Assembly (NCBI RefSeq): GCF_021130785.1
Contig: NC_060215.1
Coordinates: forward strand, 117,328,501-117,392,500
DNA from: Homalodisca vitripennis
Lineage: Eukaryota > Arthropoda > Insecta > Hemiptera > Cicadellidae
Length of the DNA: 64,000 nt
Direction: 5' to 3'
Positions within the stretch are counted from its first letter, which is position 1. Every line of letters begins with the position of its first letter. Of the stretch, positions 11,208 to 21,412 are shown piece after piece. The notes beneath the pieces are model-generated. The model was not told the DNA's origin. It searched no databases and was given only the letters and a program-made list of their open reading frames with translations. Position numbers and translations under genes: made by a program.

Positions 11208-12560
11208 ATGTGCTACTTTCATATGAAAGTGATGAGTTCTGTGGTTGACGATTATGATATAAATCCAGACTGTGATCCAAGCGATAAAAGACTAATTACA
11301 GCATCAACATCAGGTTTGTTCAATCTAAACCTTAACAAAAATAGTAATGTCAAAAAACCAAGGCTATTTGGTTTTTGCACTGATACAGTGTTGGCCCAGG
11401 CATGATGACACAGCAAACTAGTAGGGCTCTTTGGATCACCCACCTAATAGTAGGTCTAACAATGACAATGTGAATAATGCCAGGCTATCTGATACCATTC
11501 AGTAGAAAGTTTTAGTTACAATGAATATCCTATATTCAGACACTTCCCGCCTAAGATTATGTGCCCATACATTATTTTAGATGATTTCTCATTCTGAATT
11601 TGACTCAGAACTTTGCTAAGTTCACTAACCTTTAAGCTAAATGGTTTACCGAGGTAAATAATTACAGGCTAGCTAATGATATATCATATGAGGTAAATAA
11701 TGACAGTGTAAAGGGGGACTGGAAAAAGTTCCCTATATGAGAGCATGGTTGCAACAAAGAATTACACACAGCTTCTTCAAAACTTACCTAAAAAAGTAAT
11801 AATCATTGGGGGGTAAAATTGTGATCCTTTTTTTGTGTATAAGGGAGCTTCTAGAAATAAAGGTGAAGATCCTGCAAGAAGAAATGGCCTTGGTTTTTTA
11901 CGTAGTTACATTATTAGATATGTGTGGTTTACTGAACAAAGGTTACCATCTTTTTGTAAATAATGTTTTTCACTCTATTTACTTAGCTAAGCATTTATAC
12001 CGAAATGGTACTTTTGTGACTGTAACCAACCCTAAATAAAATTAGAAAAGGCATTTCTAACACAAAGTTACAGAAATTTTCAGTTGGACAAAAGAAATAT
12101 CTTTAAGCAATGAATTATTGATGCTTGCTAGAGAAAAACAACAATGTAGAATAAGAGAAAACAATTACAGAAATCTCAGGTTTAGCTCTTGTCTTCTGAT
12201 GCTAAGGCTGGCAGTGAGCAGAGAACCAAAAGACGTGGACAGTACATGAAAATCACTAATAAACCAACTGTTGGTTATCCATAGCTATAATGATCATATG
12301 GGTGGTATTGGTGTATCAGACCAGATGCTTTACCAATATTTGGAGGAAATGTGTTCCACAAAGGCTTGAAAGAAACACTATTGGTAGAATGATGCTAAAC
12401 TGATATATTGTACAAAGAAAATAGTGATGAGCCTATGTATATAATGGATTTTATTTTATCATTCATTGAATTTATCTCAGGAGTGGCTAACAGTACAAAC
12501 TGAACAAAATTCCTAAATGTGAATGGTAGGGCTGCTGTGACACCTAGAACAGTGGGAGGC
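11208..12560 (+). pseudogene. piggyBac-like transposase, decayed (duplication copy 1)
   Basis: piggyBac transposases cut and paste DNA at TTAA sites with an Asp triad. An ATG at 11208 opens 65 codons rich in Asp and Asn (DDYDINPDCDPSDKR) that could be the N-terminal part, though I do not recognise it as such. About 11830-12039 gives LLNKGYHLFVNN followed by YLAKHLYRNGTFVTVT, which matches the conserved block usually containing the second catalytic Asp (DN); here it is NN. About 12270-12345 gives YNDHMGGIGVSDQ, matching the MGGVD block; the Asp after MGG(I/V) is Gly in this copy while the later DQ is kept. Stops and frameshifts separate the blocks. A GGGTTAA sequence lies at 13308-13314 and might be a relic of a piggyBac end. 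Confidence 0.7.
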
Positions 12561-13544
12561 AGAGATACTGTAGTAGGTCAAAAACAGCACAGAAAAAATC
12601 CCTTTGGGTTGAGAACTGAACTGACCAGTTTGTAGTGCTGCCAGGACAGGGCTGGGGGCAAAAATTAGAGTATGGTACCTATTGATGCATTACTTAAAAA
12701 GGGACAGCTTACGTTTGCTGAACCACAAGTGTTAAAAATTTGTGAACAAAATTCAACTTAGGCAAAGTTGTATACAGTTGTTATACATTTAAATAATGAG
12801 TAATTAGAATACCACATTTTTATATTAGATATCATGGCTTTAAAAGAATATTTTTCTCTACTATATTATTGAAGTTAACTGCCCAACCCCAGAACTCTGA
12901 AAAACACACTTTCTTTTTAAAGTTTAGTATCTATAGAGATTTTCTCAGACTGTGAAAATTTTAGTGATCTTTTGTATTGAAATAAAACATTTTGTTCTTG
13001 GGTATTTAAAAAAAAAATGTTTTTGAAGTCAAATAGGAATGAAAAAGGAAATATTTTTTACTAAGTACATCTTTTATCTGTTTATCTTATTTTAAAAGTA
13101 ATATAATTGTGTACTATGTTGTGTAAACATGTTTTCTGATTGCTTAAAAAATTATTAGTTTATAGCCAACAAAGTTTTTTATGGCCCATTCAATGAGTAG
13201 AATAGTACACACAGGTCTAAAAAGGTCCGGTATTTTTCAAGAGTACCTATATGACATATCGTTATTATTTCTCACAATAAATTAAAAACTTTTTTCTAGT
13301 ACCAAAAGGGTTAACATGTCCCCCATTATGAAAGTTTTTATTTGCTATTATTTTACCTATTCCTACTCCCTTTACATTGCACATAAATCTTTGGTTTCAA
13401 TATGTGGAGCTACCTTCTTCCTCAGAAAAGTAGGCCAATCAATAAAGTTTTAGTAATGTTTCGTATAAGTACTCATTAACAGTTAGTTGTGTTATTCACC
13501 ATTAACACTGAGGACATGACTAGCCTCATACTAAAAAAGATCAC

Positions 13545-13884
13545 AATGGAAGAAGTAACAAACTGAAAATTGAATTTTTCCTTAATTATTAGCACTAACG
13601 CTATTGTATTTCTTAATGAAATAAGAATTAAAGAATATGTTTATGTTTATGTCTGTTTTGTGATACAATAAAATGTACAAATACATTATAAATAATGTAA
13701 AAAAACTTGTATGCATATGTATTAAAATGGATTAGCACTAAATAAAGTACTATTATCTTGTATTTTTATTAGTTATTTTTGATGTGGAGTTTTTTAAGGC
13801 TTGCCCTTCCAATACAGTTGTGTGCAATAAGAAAATAGATACATTTCTTATTTACAAATTCTTTGAGAATTGTAACTCTGGAGG
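13545..13884. other. AT-rich spacer between duplication and LTR fragments
   Basis: No gene, splice pattern or repeat is recognised here. It is the right flank of duplication copy 1 and has no counterpart next to copy 2. Confidence 0.5.
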
Positions 13885-14100
13885 ACATTTACTTAGTAGT
13901 TTAGTATATTTTAATTTATCACTGTTTCTCTGATTAGAAAGATTATAACTTATTTATAATCTTACAATGGCTTTTTCACTAGACCTGCAGTGAAATTGTT
14001 CCCTCTTTCTATTAACTAGAAGATGTGCTCGTTCTGGAGGTAGAACTCTCTTTAGTTTTTAGAATTTGGTTTTCTAGTTGTATTAATCACCACTATATTT

Positions 14101-14500
14101 TGTTGAAGTCCAGGAGAATTTCAATGCCACCAGGATGGAAAATATTTACTTATTAGTTGAGTATATTTTAATTAACCACTGTTTCACTAAATTAGAAAGA
14201 TTATAATTGATTTAATTAACGTAATTTATTAAGCGTTTTCATAGGATGAAAATAGAGTGAGAGAGAGAAAGAGGACCAGGCAATGCTTACCCCTATAGGA
14301 GCAATACTTAAAATAACCAGGTGTACTGATGCCACCGCTCAGACCTTGTTCAGATGTCCACATAATGCATCTGCTATAAGCAGTCCCTCAACCCACCGCA
14401 TTAGACGGCTTTAATAGGTTCCCTCTTATAGTAACAGTATATTTAAACCTCTCTTTATAATTTTAAACAGTATTACTTGTCAAAACCTCTTTGTAACCCC
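14101..14500 (+). repeat. BEL/Pao 5' LTR (approximate limits)
   Basis: The left limit is set by homology of tgttgaagtccaggagaa with the 3' LTR start near 17072. The right limit is not marked by a clear CA end or primer-binding site, so it is approximate. Only about 80 bases of the 3' LTR survive, so the two LTRs cannot be compared in full. Confidence 0.5.
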
Positions 14501-14559
14501 TTCAAACAGTGACTTGTGCAAGTTTAACCAGAAAAAACTAGATTTAACTCACCAGCTAT

Positions 14560-17020
14560 CAAGTTGCAAACTCAACTTCTTCTCTCTGAAAATGGTTGTC
14601 TAACTCAAGTCAGCTACTTCATAATCTGCCCAAGAATTATCTGGAGACTCCAGGATGTTTACAATCATCCTCTCAGCCCCATATAGACATCCTAGGACTC
14701 GCAGGTTTTGGACTAATTCATTTACGAAATCAATCTACCTCAAAACTCCTAAAAAAAACGGCAAATTATCAGTTTTATCACTCAGATTTATGATCCCTGC
14801 GGTTTTCTTGCTCCCATCACTATGTGGGCTAAATGTTTTATGCAAGTATTATGGGGCACATGTTTGGACTGGGATGATACCCTCCCTCTAGAACTACAAC
14901 GATCAATGGCAAACCTTCGTAACAGCCTCAAGGTCTATTAAGGAAATTGAGATTCCTAAAACCCTGGGACTCTGTAAAGCTGCCAGTGTCAAACTGCATG
15001 GCTTTACTGATGCATCTGAAAATTGTTACGCTGTTGTGTATTTTGGAATTCATAATTACCATGGCGTCAACATACGTAATCATCTCTATAACACATGTAT
15101 CACTGTAGCTGAAATGTGACACTACCGTATTTAGAACTCTGTGCTGCTCATTTGTTTGCTCAACTAGAGTCTTACTATATCTGTTTGTTCGACAACAAGT
15201 TCTCATTTTCAGCCATACACTTATGGAGTGATTCAACTGTAGCTCTTACGTGGCTTCAGATGCCCCCTCACCACTTCAAGAATTATGTTGCAAACAAAGT
15301 AGCTTAAGCTTAAGTATTGATACCCTCTCACTGCTGGTGCCATGTCAGTGGCAATCAAATCCTCACTGACTGTCCGTTCCTTGGTATTCTACCATCTCAC
15401 CTTCCAGACCAAGAACTTTGTTGCAAGGAACCCTCATGGTTATGGCAGTCTCAAAATTCTGGGCCTCTGAATCACTGGAATCCGACTGAGTCAACAGAGA
15501 GGAAAGAATTAAAATCCAATATACCGTCGGTTCTTATCTCCTTCTCTGATAAGGTCTGCGGATTACTTTCAAGACACTCTTCATGGACCAAACTACAAGG
15601 TGTTTTGTGGCGTATGTTTTATGGTTCATAAATAGTACATGTGCTAAAATTAGTAGATGTTCTGGACGTCTCTCTGTTTTAGAAATGAAAACAGCCAAAA
15701 TTAGGATTTTCAAGCTGGTTCAAACTTCTGTCTTCTATGAAGATCACCATCTTCTACAGAAGGAGGGAGAATGATCTATCATCAGTGACTCAACCCCTAC
15801 CTCGACCAAGATGACCTAATTCGAGTAGGTGGATGTCTAAGCTTCGCTAACATTTCACAGGAAGCAAGGCATCTATGCATTCTTCCCAAGAAGCATCCAG
15901 TCGTGGATTATAATGATTACTACTATGTCATTTACATACGTGCAGGTCCTCAACTAACTCAATCTCTACTCTTCCGGCACGTCTGAATCCTGTCTGCCAG
16001 AAGCACCATTCGCTCAAGAATGTTTATGTATCACTTGCTTCAGGAACAAGCCTTGAAACAAAACCTCCTCTCATGGGTGATCTCCTATGCTCGGGTATCC
16101 CCTGCCTCTCCGTTTTTGAGCACCCGGGCCTATTCTGTAAAGGTGTATAATCTATGTGCAGTGAAATATATTAAAATTTATTTGTGTGTGTTTGATTGTA
16201 TGTCAACTAAGGCAGTTCATTTAGAGGCTGCTACGGACCTCACTACTGACGCCTTTCTAGCAGCTCTCACTCGATTTGTATCTCAACGCGGTCTTTGTGC
16301 GGACATCTACTCTGATTGTGGCACAGACTTCATACATGCAGGTGACTTACTTGCAAGCTCACTGAGTTCTCTCTGTGCTCGTCGGAGGCTCAGGAAAAGA
16401 TTTTTACCTCTAAAGGTGTTAATTTTCATTTTAACCCCCCCACAAAGGGGTTTCATTTTGTTGCCGCTCCTCAACAAGGTGGACTTTAGGAGAATGCGGT
16501 AAGAAGGGGAAATCACCATCTACAAAGAGTCATGGGTGAAACTGTACTGACTCTCATGGACTTTATAACTTTTATAGCACAGATCGAAGCTATGCTCAAT
16601 TCGAGACAACTGACTCCACTCTCCAACGACCCTATTGATATCACTGCTCTCACCACAGGCCAATTTTTTTATTCACTCGCTGCTAGTTCTGGAGCCTAAT
16701 GTGCTAGCTGTATCGGACAACCGACTCAGACACAGGCGACTTGTCCAAGCCTTTAATCAGAGGATCTGGAAATGGTGGCAGATGAAGCAGTGCACCAAGT
16801 GGACGTCCCCAGCTCCCAACCTAAAGGTCGGCGACTTAGTATTAATTCACTCACCATGCCCATTTCTCTCGTGGCCTTTGGCACGTGTCACTGGAGCTGA
16901 TGGAATGGTGCGTGTGGTAGACCTCCAAACTTCTGATAGTTCTTTCGCTAGACCTGTAGTAAGTGTTCCCTCTTCCGATTGACTAGAAGATGTGCTTGTT
17001 CTGGCAGTAGAACTCCCTTA
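14560..17020 (+). pseudogene. BEL/Pao pol: RT C-terminus, RNase H-like region and integrase (broken)
   Basis: Pol makes element cDNA and integrates it. Recognisable blocks in order, in shifting frames, are SLRFMIPAVFL and WDD near 14780-14885 (the region after the RT palm), LPYLELCAAHLFAQLE and WSDSTVALTWLQMPPHH (15118-15275, typical of the BEL RNase H region), DLIRVGGCLSFANIS and YIRAGPQLTQSLLFRH (15810-15985, integrase zinc-binding region), the integrase core with STKAVHLEAATDLTTDAFLA and SDCGTDF (about 16200-16330), and a distal block with GGLWENAV and AMLNSRQLTPLSNDP (about 16475-16635). The integrase Asp, Asp and Glu positions can all be located but lie in different frames. The C-terminal block has VGDLVLIHSPCPFLSWPLAR and GADGMVRVVDLQTS (16828-16940). 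The reading frame is broken many times. Confidence 0.88.
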
Positions 17021-17152
17021 GTTTTTAAGAACTTGGTTTCCTAGTTGTGTTAATGACCTCTTTGAGTGTTTTGTTGAAGTCCAGGAGAACTTCAAGGCTT
17101 CAGGATGGAGAATATTTACTTATTAGTTTAGTATATTTTAATTAATAACTTT

Positions 17153-18135
17153 TTAGTTAGTGCAAACACAATCAATTGATGTTTGAGACTGTTGTGTTAT
17201 TCTAGTTGGAGGGAGAGGGATCCTTTTCATATTGTAACTGAGAAATGTCTTGCGTGAACACTTGATCGTGATCAGGCTTAAGGCATTCAATATTGATACC
17301 TTGTCTAACAATGATGCAATGACATCCATGCTCTCAGAGAGTGAACCCTGAGGAGGATGGCAGACGCCTAATATGTTCACAAATAAGTTCAATTCTCAAG
17401 TAATGCATTTGTATTGGCACCATTTTTTCGATTAATGATTCTTAACAATAAACTGCGGCACATACCTTCAAATGGTTTTATCGACTGTATTTTGCTGCTA
17501 GACAGTAGTCTTCAAGACGAGTGTTGACAATGCGATCCTGAGTCAGTCCATGTTCAGTTAGTACAACTATATGGTTACTTAACTATCTAAAGAAGATGCC
17601 TTAAAGGTCAATGTTATTCTTAATTCTGTCCAGATTTTGGTGAAGAACTGTTAGGTGATCAACAAAGACTTTTTGTGAAGTGTTTTTTAATGAGCTAGGT
17701 TGGATTTTAATTTGCTGTTTATCATATTGCTGTGACATTAAAATACTCTATGGTTGGTGGCCTTCAGCCTGCACTGCGATCTGGTTTTTTGTAATTGAGG
17801 AAGTGGGTGACTGTTAATCAGGGATACAGGACGGCAAAGAGACTGTATCAGATGTAATACTGGGATGCCATAGAGCTTTATCATATTTTCTATGTAAAAT
17901 TCAAAATTGTTTGTAAAAAAGTTTTTATAATTTTCATTTTTTTCCTTTGGTTTTGAGTTTAAAGATGGCTTTTAGTGAGATTCTTATGTTCAGTTGTTTG
18001 AGGTACGATTTTTTGCTTGAAGAGCAAGTTGGCAGGGAATGTTTTTTTTTGTCTTTTGGACGGGATTGTGAAATTGGTTTGGGACTTACATTTTGGATAG
18101 GGGATTGTGTATGAGAATTTGAGGCTTTAGACATA
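17153..18135 (-). mobile_element. LINE fragment, copy 2 of the PWWP-LINE family (ORF1 end, endonuclease start)
   Basis: On the minus strand this contains a basic Ser/Lys-rich piece (18134-17934) that may be ORF1 C-terminal sequence, then HLTVLHQNLDRI and VVLTEHGLTQD (about 17660-17530), then an endonuclease block with LGVCHPPQGS and MKRIPLPPTRITQQSQTSID (17392-17153). The last block matches the endonuclease of the 1.9-2.4 kb copy almost residue for residue, so the two are the same family. It is cut within the endonuclease, exactly where the truncated BEL 3' LTR ends (17150/17153), so one event probably created both truncations. No PWWP part is present in this copy. Confidence 0.75.
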
Positions 18136-18258
18136 TGAACTAGATGAGAGGCACTGAATTTATTTTTTTACTATCTCGGTAGCTGGTTTTCTTTTAGTGG
18201 GGAAATAACTTTTACACTTATGAGGGGAAATTACTCATCCAGAAGTTTGTTTCTGTAA

Positions 18259-18261
<3 letters not shown>

Positions 18262-18304
<43 letters not shown>
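18262..18304. repeat. (TA)n microsatellite
   Basis: Pure TA dinucleotide run of about 20 units. It abuts a SINE tail segment, a usual site of microsatellite growth. Confidence 0.95.
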
Positions 18305-18308
<4 letters not shown>

Positions 18309-18380
18309 CAATAAACATTGAATCGCAAAAAGTACTTATTGAAATTAAATAAGGCTCATGCCATTTATACAATTTAACGT
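18305..18380 (-). repeat. SINE tail fragment
   Basis: The plus strand has atttcaataaacattgaatc, the reverse complement of the tail that follows the tRNA-like head at 25050-25085, and then attgaaattaaataaggct, which also occurs at about 24829. No tRNA-like head is attached here. Confidence 0.6.
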
Positions 18381-18382
18381 AA

Positions 18383-18451
<69 letters not shown>
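18383..18451. repeat. (TA)n microsatellite, interrupted
   Basis: A second TA run with one TG interruption, on the other side of the SINE tail fragment, so the fragment is bracketed by microsatellites. Confidence 0.95.
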
Positions 18452-20100
18452 GTTATGATCAGTTGACAAAATATATATACAGTGAAAAGTCCCCACAAAG
18501 ACACTATATGATCTGAGAGTGGGGAAGAGTACCTTTATCAGTAGTCATTGGTATAATAATTATCTATGAATAAGTGTACAATACCATTATAAAAATAACA
18601 AATTTATATCTACTACACCTTGATTTAGCTATTAGATATTGACAGTAGTTCAACTAATAAAATTAATTATTTTATAATAATTGTAAGTGATCAGCTTTTT
18701 TGTAAATGTTATAGTGGCTAAAATTCTTTCACTGTACCAATCAAACCAATTTATAAATTAACTATTTATAATTAACAATATTTAATTTTGTTAACTCAGA
18801 TTAAATAATTAATTATTTGTATTAATCAATTAATGATTCTTATATATTTCTTATTTATAATATGTGAGTCTCAAACCTATGGATAATATAAGTGATTGTG
18901 GAAGCATAGGATTTATTAAGACAGAATTTAAATGAGATTAAGTTATTTTAAATGTTCTTGAGTATATGGACACCAAAAGCCTACAAGGTTGCTAGAGTGT
19001 ATTACCAGATTTCCATTTGAGATTTGAAAGAACCTGAATAAAGCATATGTATATATACATCGTTTACACTTATATTTTTAAAAAAAATACACACACAGAA
19101 ACACTCACACATGTATATACATATAAACATGAATATCATCCATAATAAGGTGGTTTTAATTATACCTACCAGTCTAACGCTTCTGTTAATGATTTTGATG
19201 GAATAATTGTGACAATATAAAATGCATAAGTCCATTCTCCTCCTGCGCCAATCAACAACTCACTCACCCTCCCCCCGTATGTGGTAACACTGCTCCCCTC
19301 AGCCATTAATATATGATTGAGTAAATTTCTATAGATTATATGCCAAAGATAGAAAGAATGTTTCTTATTAATATTATTATTTAATCTAGGAGTGAGTTAT
19401 CCAAAACTAATCATTGTCAAGCAATATAATCAATGGAAAGTAAAATCTCCAGGATCTAGTAAGACTCAGCCTTGAGCTTCACTGTGATATGCAGCAGTCT
19501 TGGTTCCAGAATTTTGTAATACACTAGCCTGGTCTGCAGGTACTTAGGTGGCAGAATTGACCTTCACTTGTGCTAGTTTCATTATTTATTAAGTGCTATG
19601 GATAAAAAGCAAAATTTGGATTTCATTGCAGGTGATTTCATGTTTATGTGTTGAGACCTTCTTGTGATGCAATCGTTTAGGACTAATTCAGAGATTTCAA
19701 ACTGTAATAGTCATCAACAAAATCACTAGGAGAACAACTGGATACATTTAATTTATCCCGCTAAATATGAACTCTAAAAATAATAATCAGGCTCTAATAA
19801 CGAGAAAATTTAGCATGAGAAACAAATAGTGGATCGCCTGAGGGTTTTGATCTCCGGATACAATTTCAGTGGATGAATTTGTATGGTTAATATGGGATTT
19901 TGATTTTTAAACTATAAATTGCAATGTTTATCAAAACTGTTTTTGTGCTCTTGATTATTTCATTGTTTAAACAAATTATTGTATAAAATCAATTTAAACA
20001 GTATTTTTTATTTATATGTAAACTTTTACCTAAATAGATATATAGAAGCATCTTTTAAAGATACTTGTTTATATGAAGGGTCGTAAAATATGCAATGGAA
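18452..20100. other. AT-rich non-coding stretch
   Basis: No domain, spliced frame or repeat family recognised. The open frame at 19002-19235 on the minus strand is low-complexity and does not look coding. A short GC-richer patch lies at about 19240-19310 with a run of C residues. Confidence 0.5.
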
Positions 20101-20119
20101 ATAAAATGCAATGAATGAA

Positions 20120-20570
20120 TTATTATTTTATTAATGTTTTGAGCCGGTTCTAAGTCTTGAGCCCAGTTCTCCCCGGCTCATTTTGTGTATTTATATAGTA
20201 TATGTAAGTGTTGTTCGTTGTGGCTGCAGAAGGCACTGACTGTGCTGTTTGAGAGCGCTCTGCACATCCTCTTCAGAGTGGCAAGGAACTTCTAAATTCT
20301 TGCTTGTAAGTGGAAATACGTGTAACACAATTTTGCATTTTTAAATTATTTTTGTTAATTTTTTTTTTATTTTACCACTAACATGCTGGCGTAAATTCTA
20401 TATAACGTTCTATATGGCGTTTTGCACTGACAAGGTCCAGGAGAGGAACTCTTACCTCCTGCTGCTCTCTCATCATGGGTGGTCGCGGACAGTTTCCAGG
20501 GTATTCCTGCTCTGCTGGAAAGCTGGCCTCCATGACGAGCTGAACACCACTAGACAACCTGTGATACCCT
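20120..20570 (-). CDS. Possible 3' end of a spliced host gene (two exons), unknown product
   Basis: On the minus strand an open segment from about 20568 to 20456 encodes VMEASFPAEQEYPGN and PRPPMMREQQE and ends at a good donor, GAG|GTAAGAG. A second open segment starts after an AG at 20292 and encodes KFLATLKRMCRALSNS, TVSAFCSHN and then a stop near 20180. Both are in phase 0, so joining them keeps the frame. An AATAAA on the minus strand near 20130 lies about 50 bases after the stop. The local base composition is richer in GC than the flanks. Against this, the acceptor has a weak pyrimidine tract, and the plus strand of the same region also shows open frames and plausible splice sites (for example GTAAGT after 20305). 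I do not recognise the protein. Confidence 0.3.
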
Positions 20571-20679
20571 GCTATTTGTTATTTATTTATTTTGTTATTG
20601 TTGCCAGTTATTATAGTTTATATTTTTATTTAGTTGTTAAGTTTAGTTTAAATGCTATTTAGTGTTATTTCTTGATTTC

Positions 20680-21060
20680 ATTAGGAGCCCGCCCTTAGCT
20701 GAAGGATGCCAGGTGGAATTGGCAGGTATTGTTTTAAATTATGGCTGTTCCTAATTTTTTATTTATTCAGGTGCATCTGAGACATATGAATGAAATATTA
20801 TGTTGACTGTAGTAATGAGTTTTTTTTTTTTATTTTGTATGGCCAATATTGTTATCTTGATAAAAAGGGTTTGTATCTTGGTTAAAGAAAAAATTTTTTT
20901 CTACTCTGTGTTGGTGACCTCCAGACTAGTAGTAAATGATTCTGAGCACGCTATCCTCAGTGTTTTTTTTTTTTTGCCTTCTAGGTTGAGTACTGATCCG
21001 TCATCCCGTTGGCCGCAGTGGGTGCTCACTTCCTAATTGTCCACTTTTGGTAAGCGAACG
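20680..21060. other. GC-richer patches of uncertain strand
   Basis: Short GC-richer islands at about 20685-20726 and 20985-21070 stand out from AT-rich DNA. The first is flanked on the plus strand by AG and by GTATTG; the second follows a long T tract and AG. These could be exon relics of the same locus as the segments at 20.2-20.6 kb, on either strand, or debris from a repeat. Confidence 0.2.
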
Positions 21061-21412
21061 GGGATGTGCGGTTTCAGTTTTTCTATTCGTTTTTTTTTTT
21101 TATTAGTCGAAAAATGAATAGCGACCAGCACCATGATATATCTGCATTATATGTAAGCATCCTCAGATTTTGGTGAAATAATAAAAATTAGTAGAGCAGT
21201 AACCTCTTTAAGAGATGCTTCAAAAGAATTACGGAATAGATTGTTATGTCACTTACAAACAGTATTTGTTGGCAAAAGTTTATTAATAGGAAATACATTA
21301 AAGGTATATGTAGGTACATAAAAATGTTGAGACATAAAAAAAGGTAAGTAAAACTTATTTATTCTTACCTCAGAAAAAATCCCTGAAGTAGCATGAATTT
21401 ACCTAACATTGA

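Larger units (their letters stand above)
5071..13544 (+). repeat. Segmental duplication, copy 1 (8,474 bp)
   Basis: This segment is almost identical, base by base, to 39232-47270 in the same orientation. The shared sequence begins with TTATCCCTAATATATCAC and ends with CTAAAAAAGATCAC; the flanking bases differ at both ends. Differences inside are scattered substitutions and small indels, plus a 467-bp stretch (6892-7358) missing from copy 2. The segment is AT-rich and holds a LINE 3' tail, a dispersed repeat and a piggyBac pseudogene. No terminal inverted repeats, LTRs or target duplication are visible at its ends, so it may be a segmental duplication or a large non-autonomous element. Confidence 0.95.
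13885..17150 (+). mobile_element. BEL/Pao LTR retrotransposon remnant with rearranged LTR pieces
   Basis: The order is: partial LTR (about 13885-13965), a copy of the 3' end of pol (about 13975-14100), a fuller LTR copy (about 14101-14500), internal pol sequence (14560-17020), then the first ~80 bases of the 3' LTR (about 17070-17150). The LTR start is recognised by tgttgaagtccaggagaa at both 14102 and about 17072, and the tract atttacttattagtt/gagta recurs in all three LTR pieces. The extra pol end ahead of the 5' LTR implies a tandem or recombined arrangement of two elements. gag, protease and the N-terminal part of pol are missing. Confidence 0.8.
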
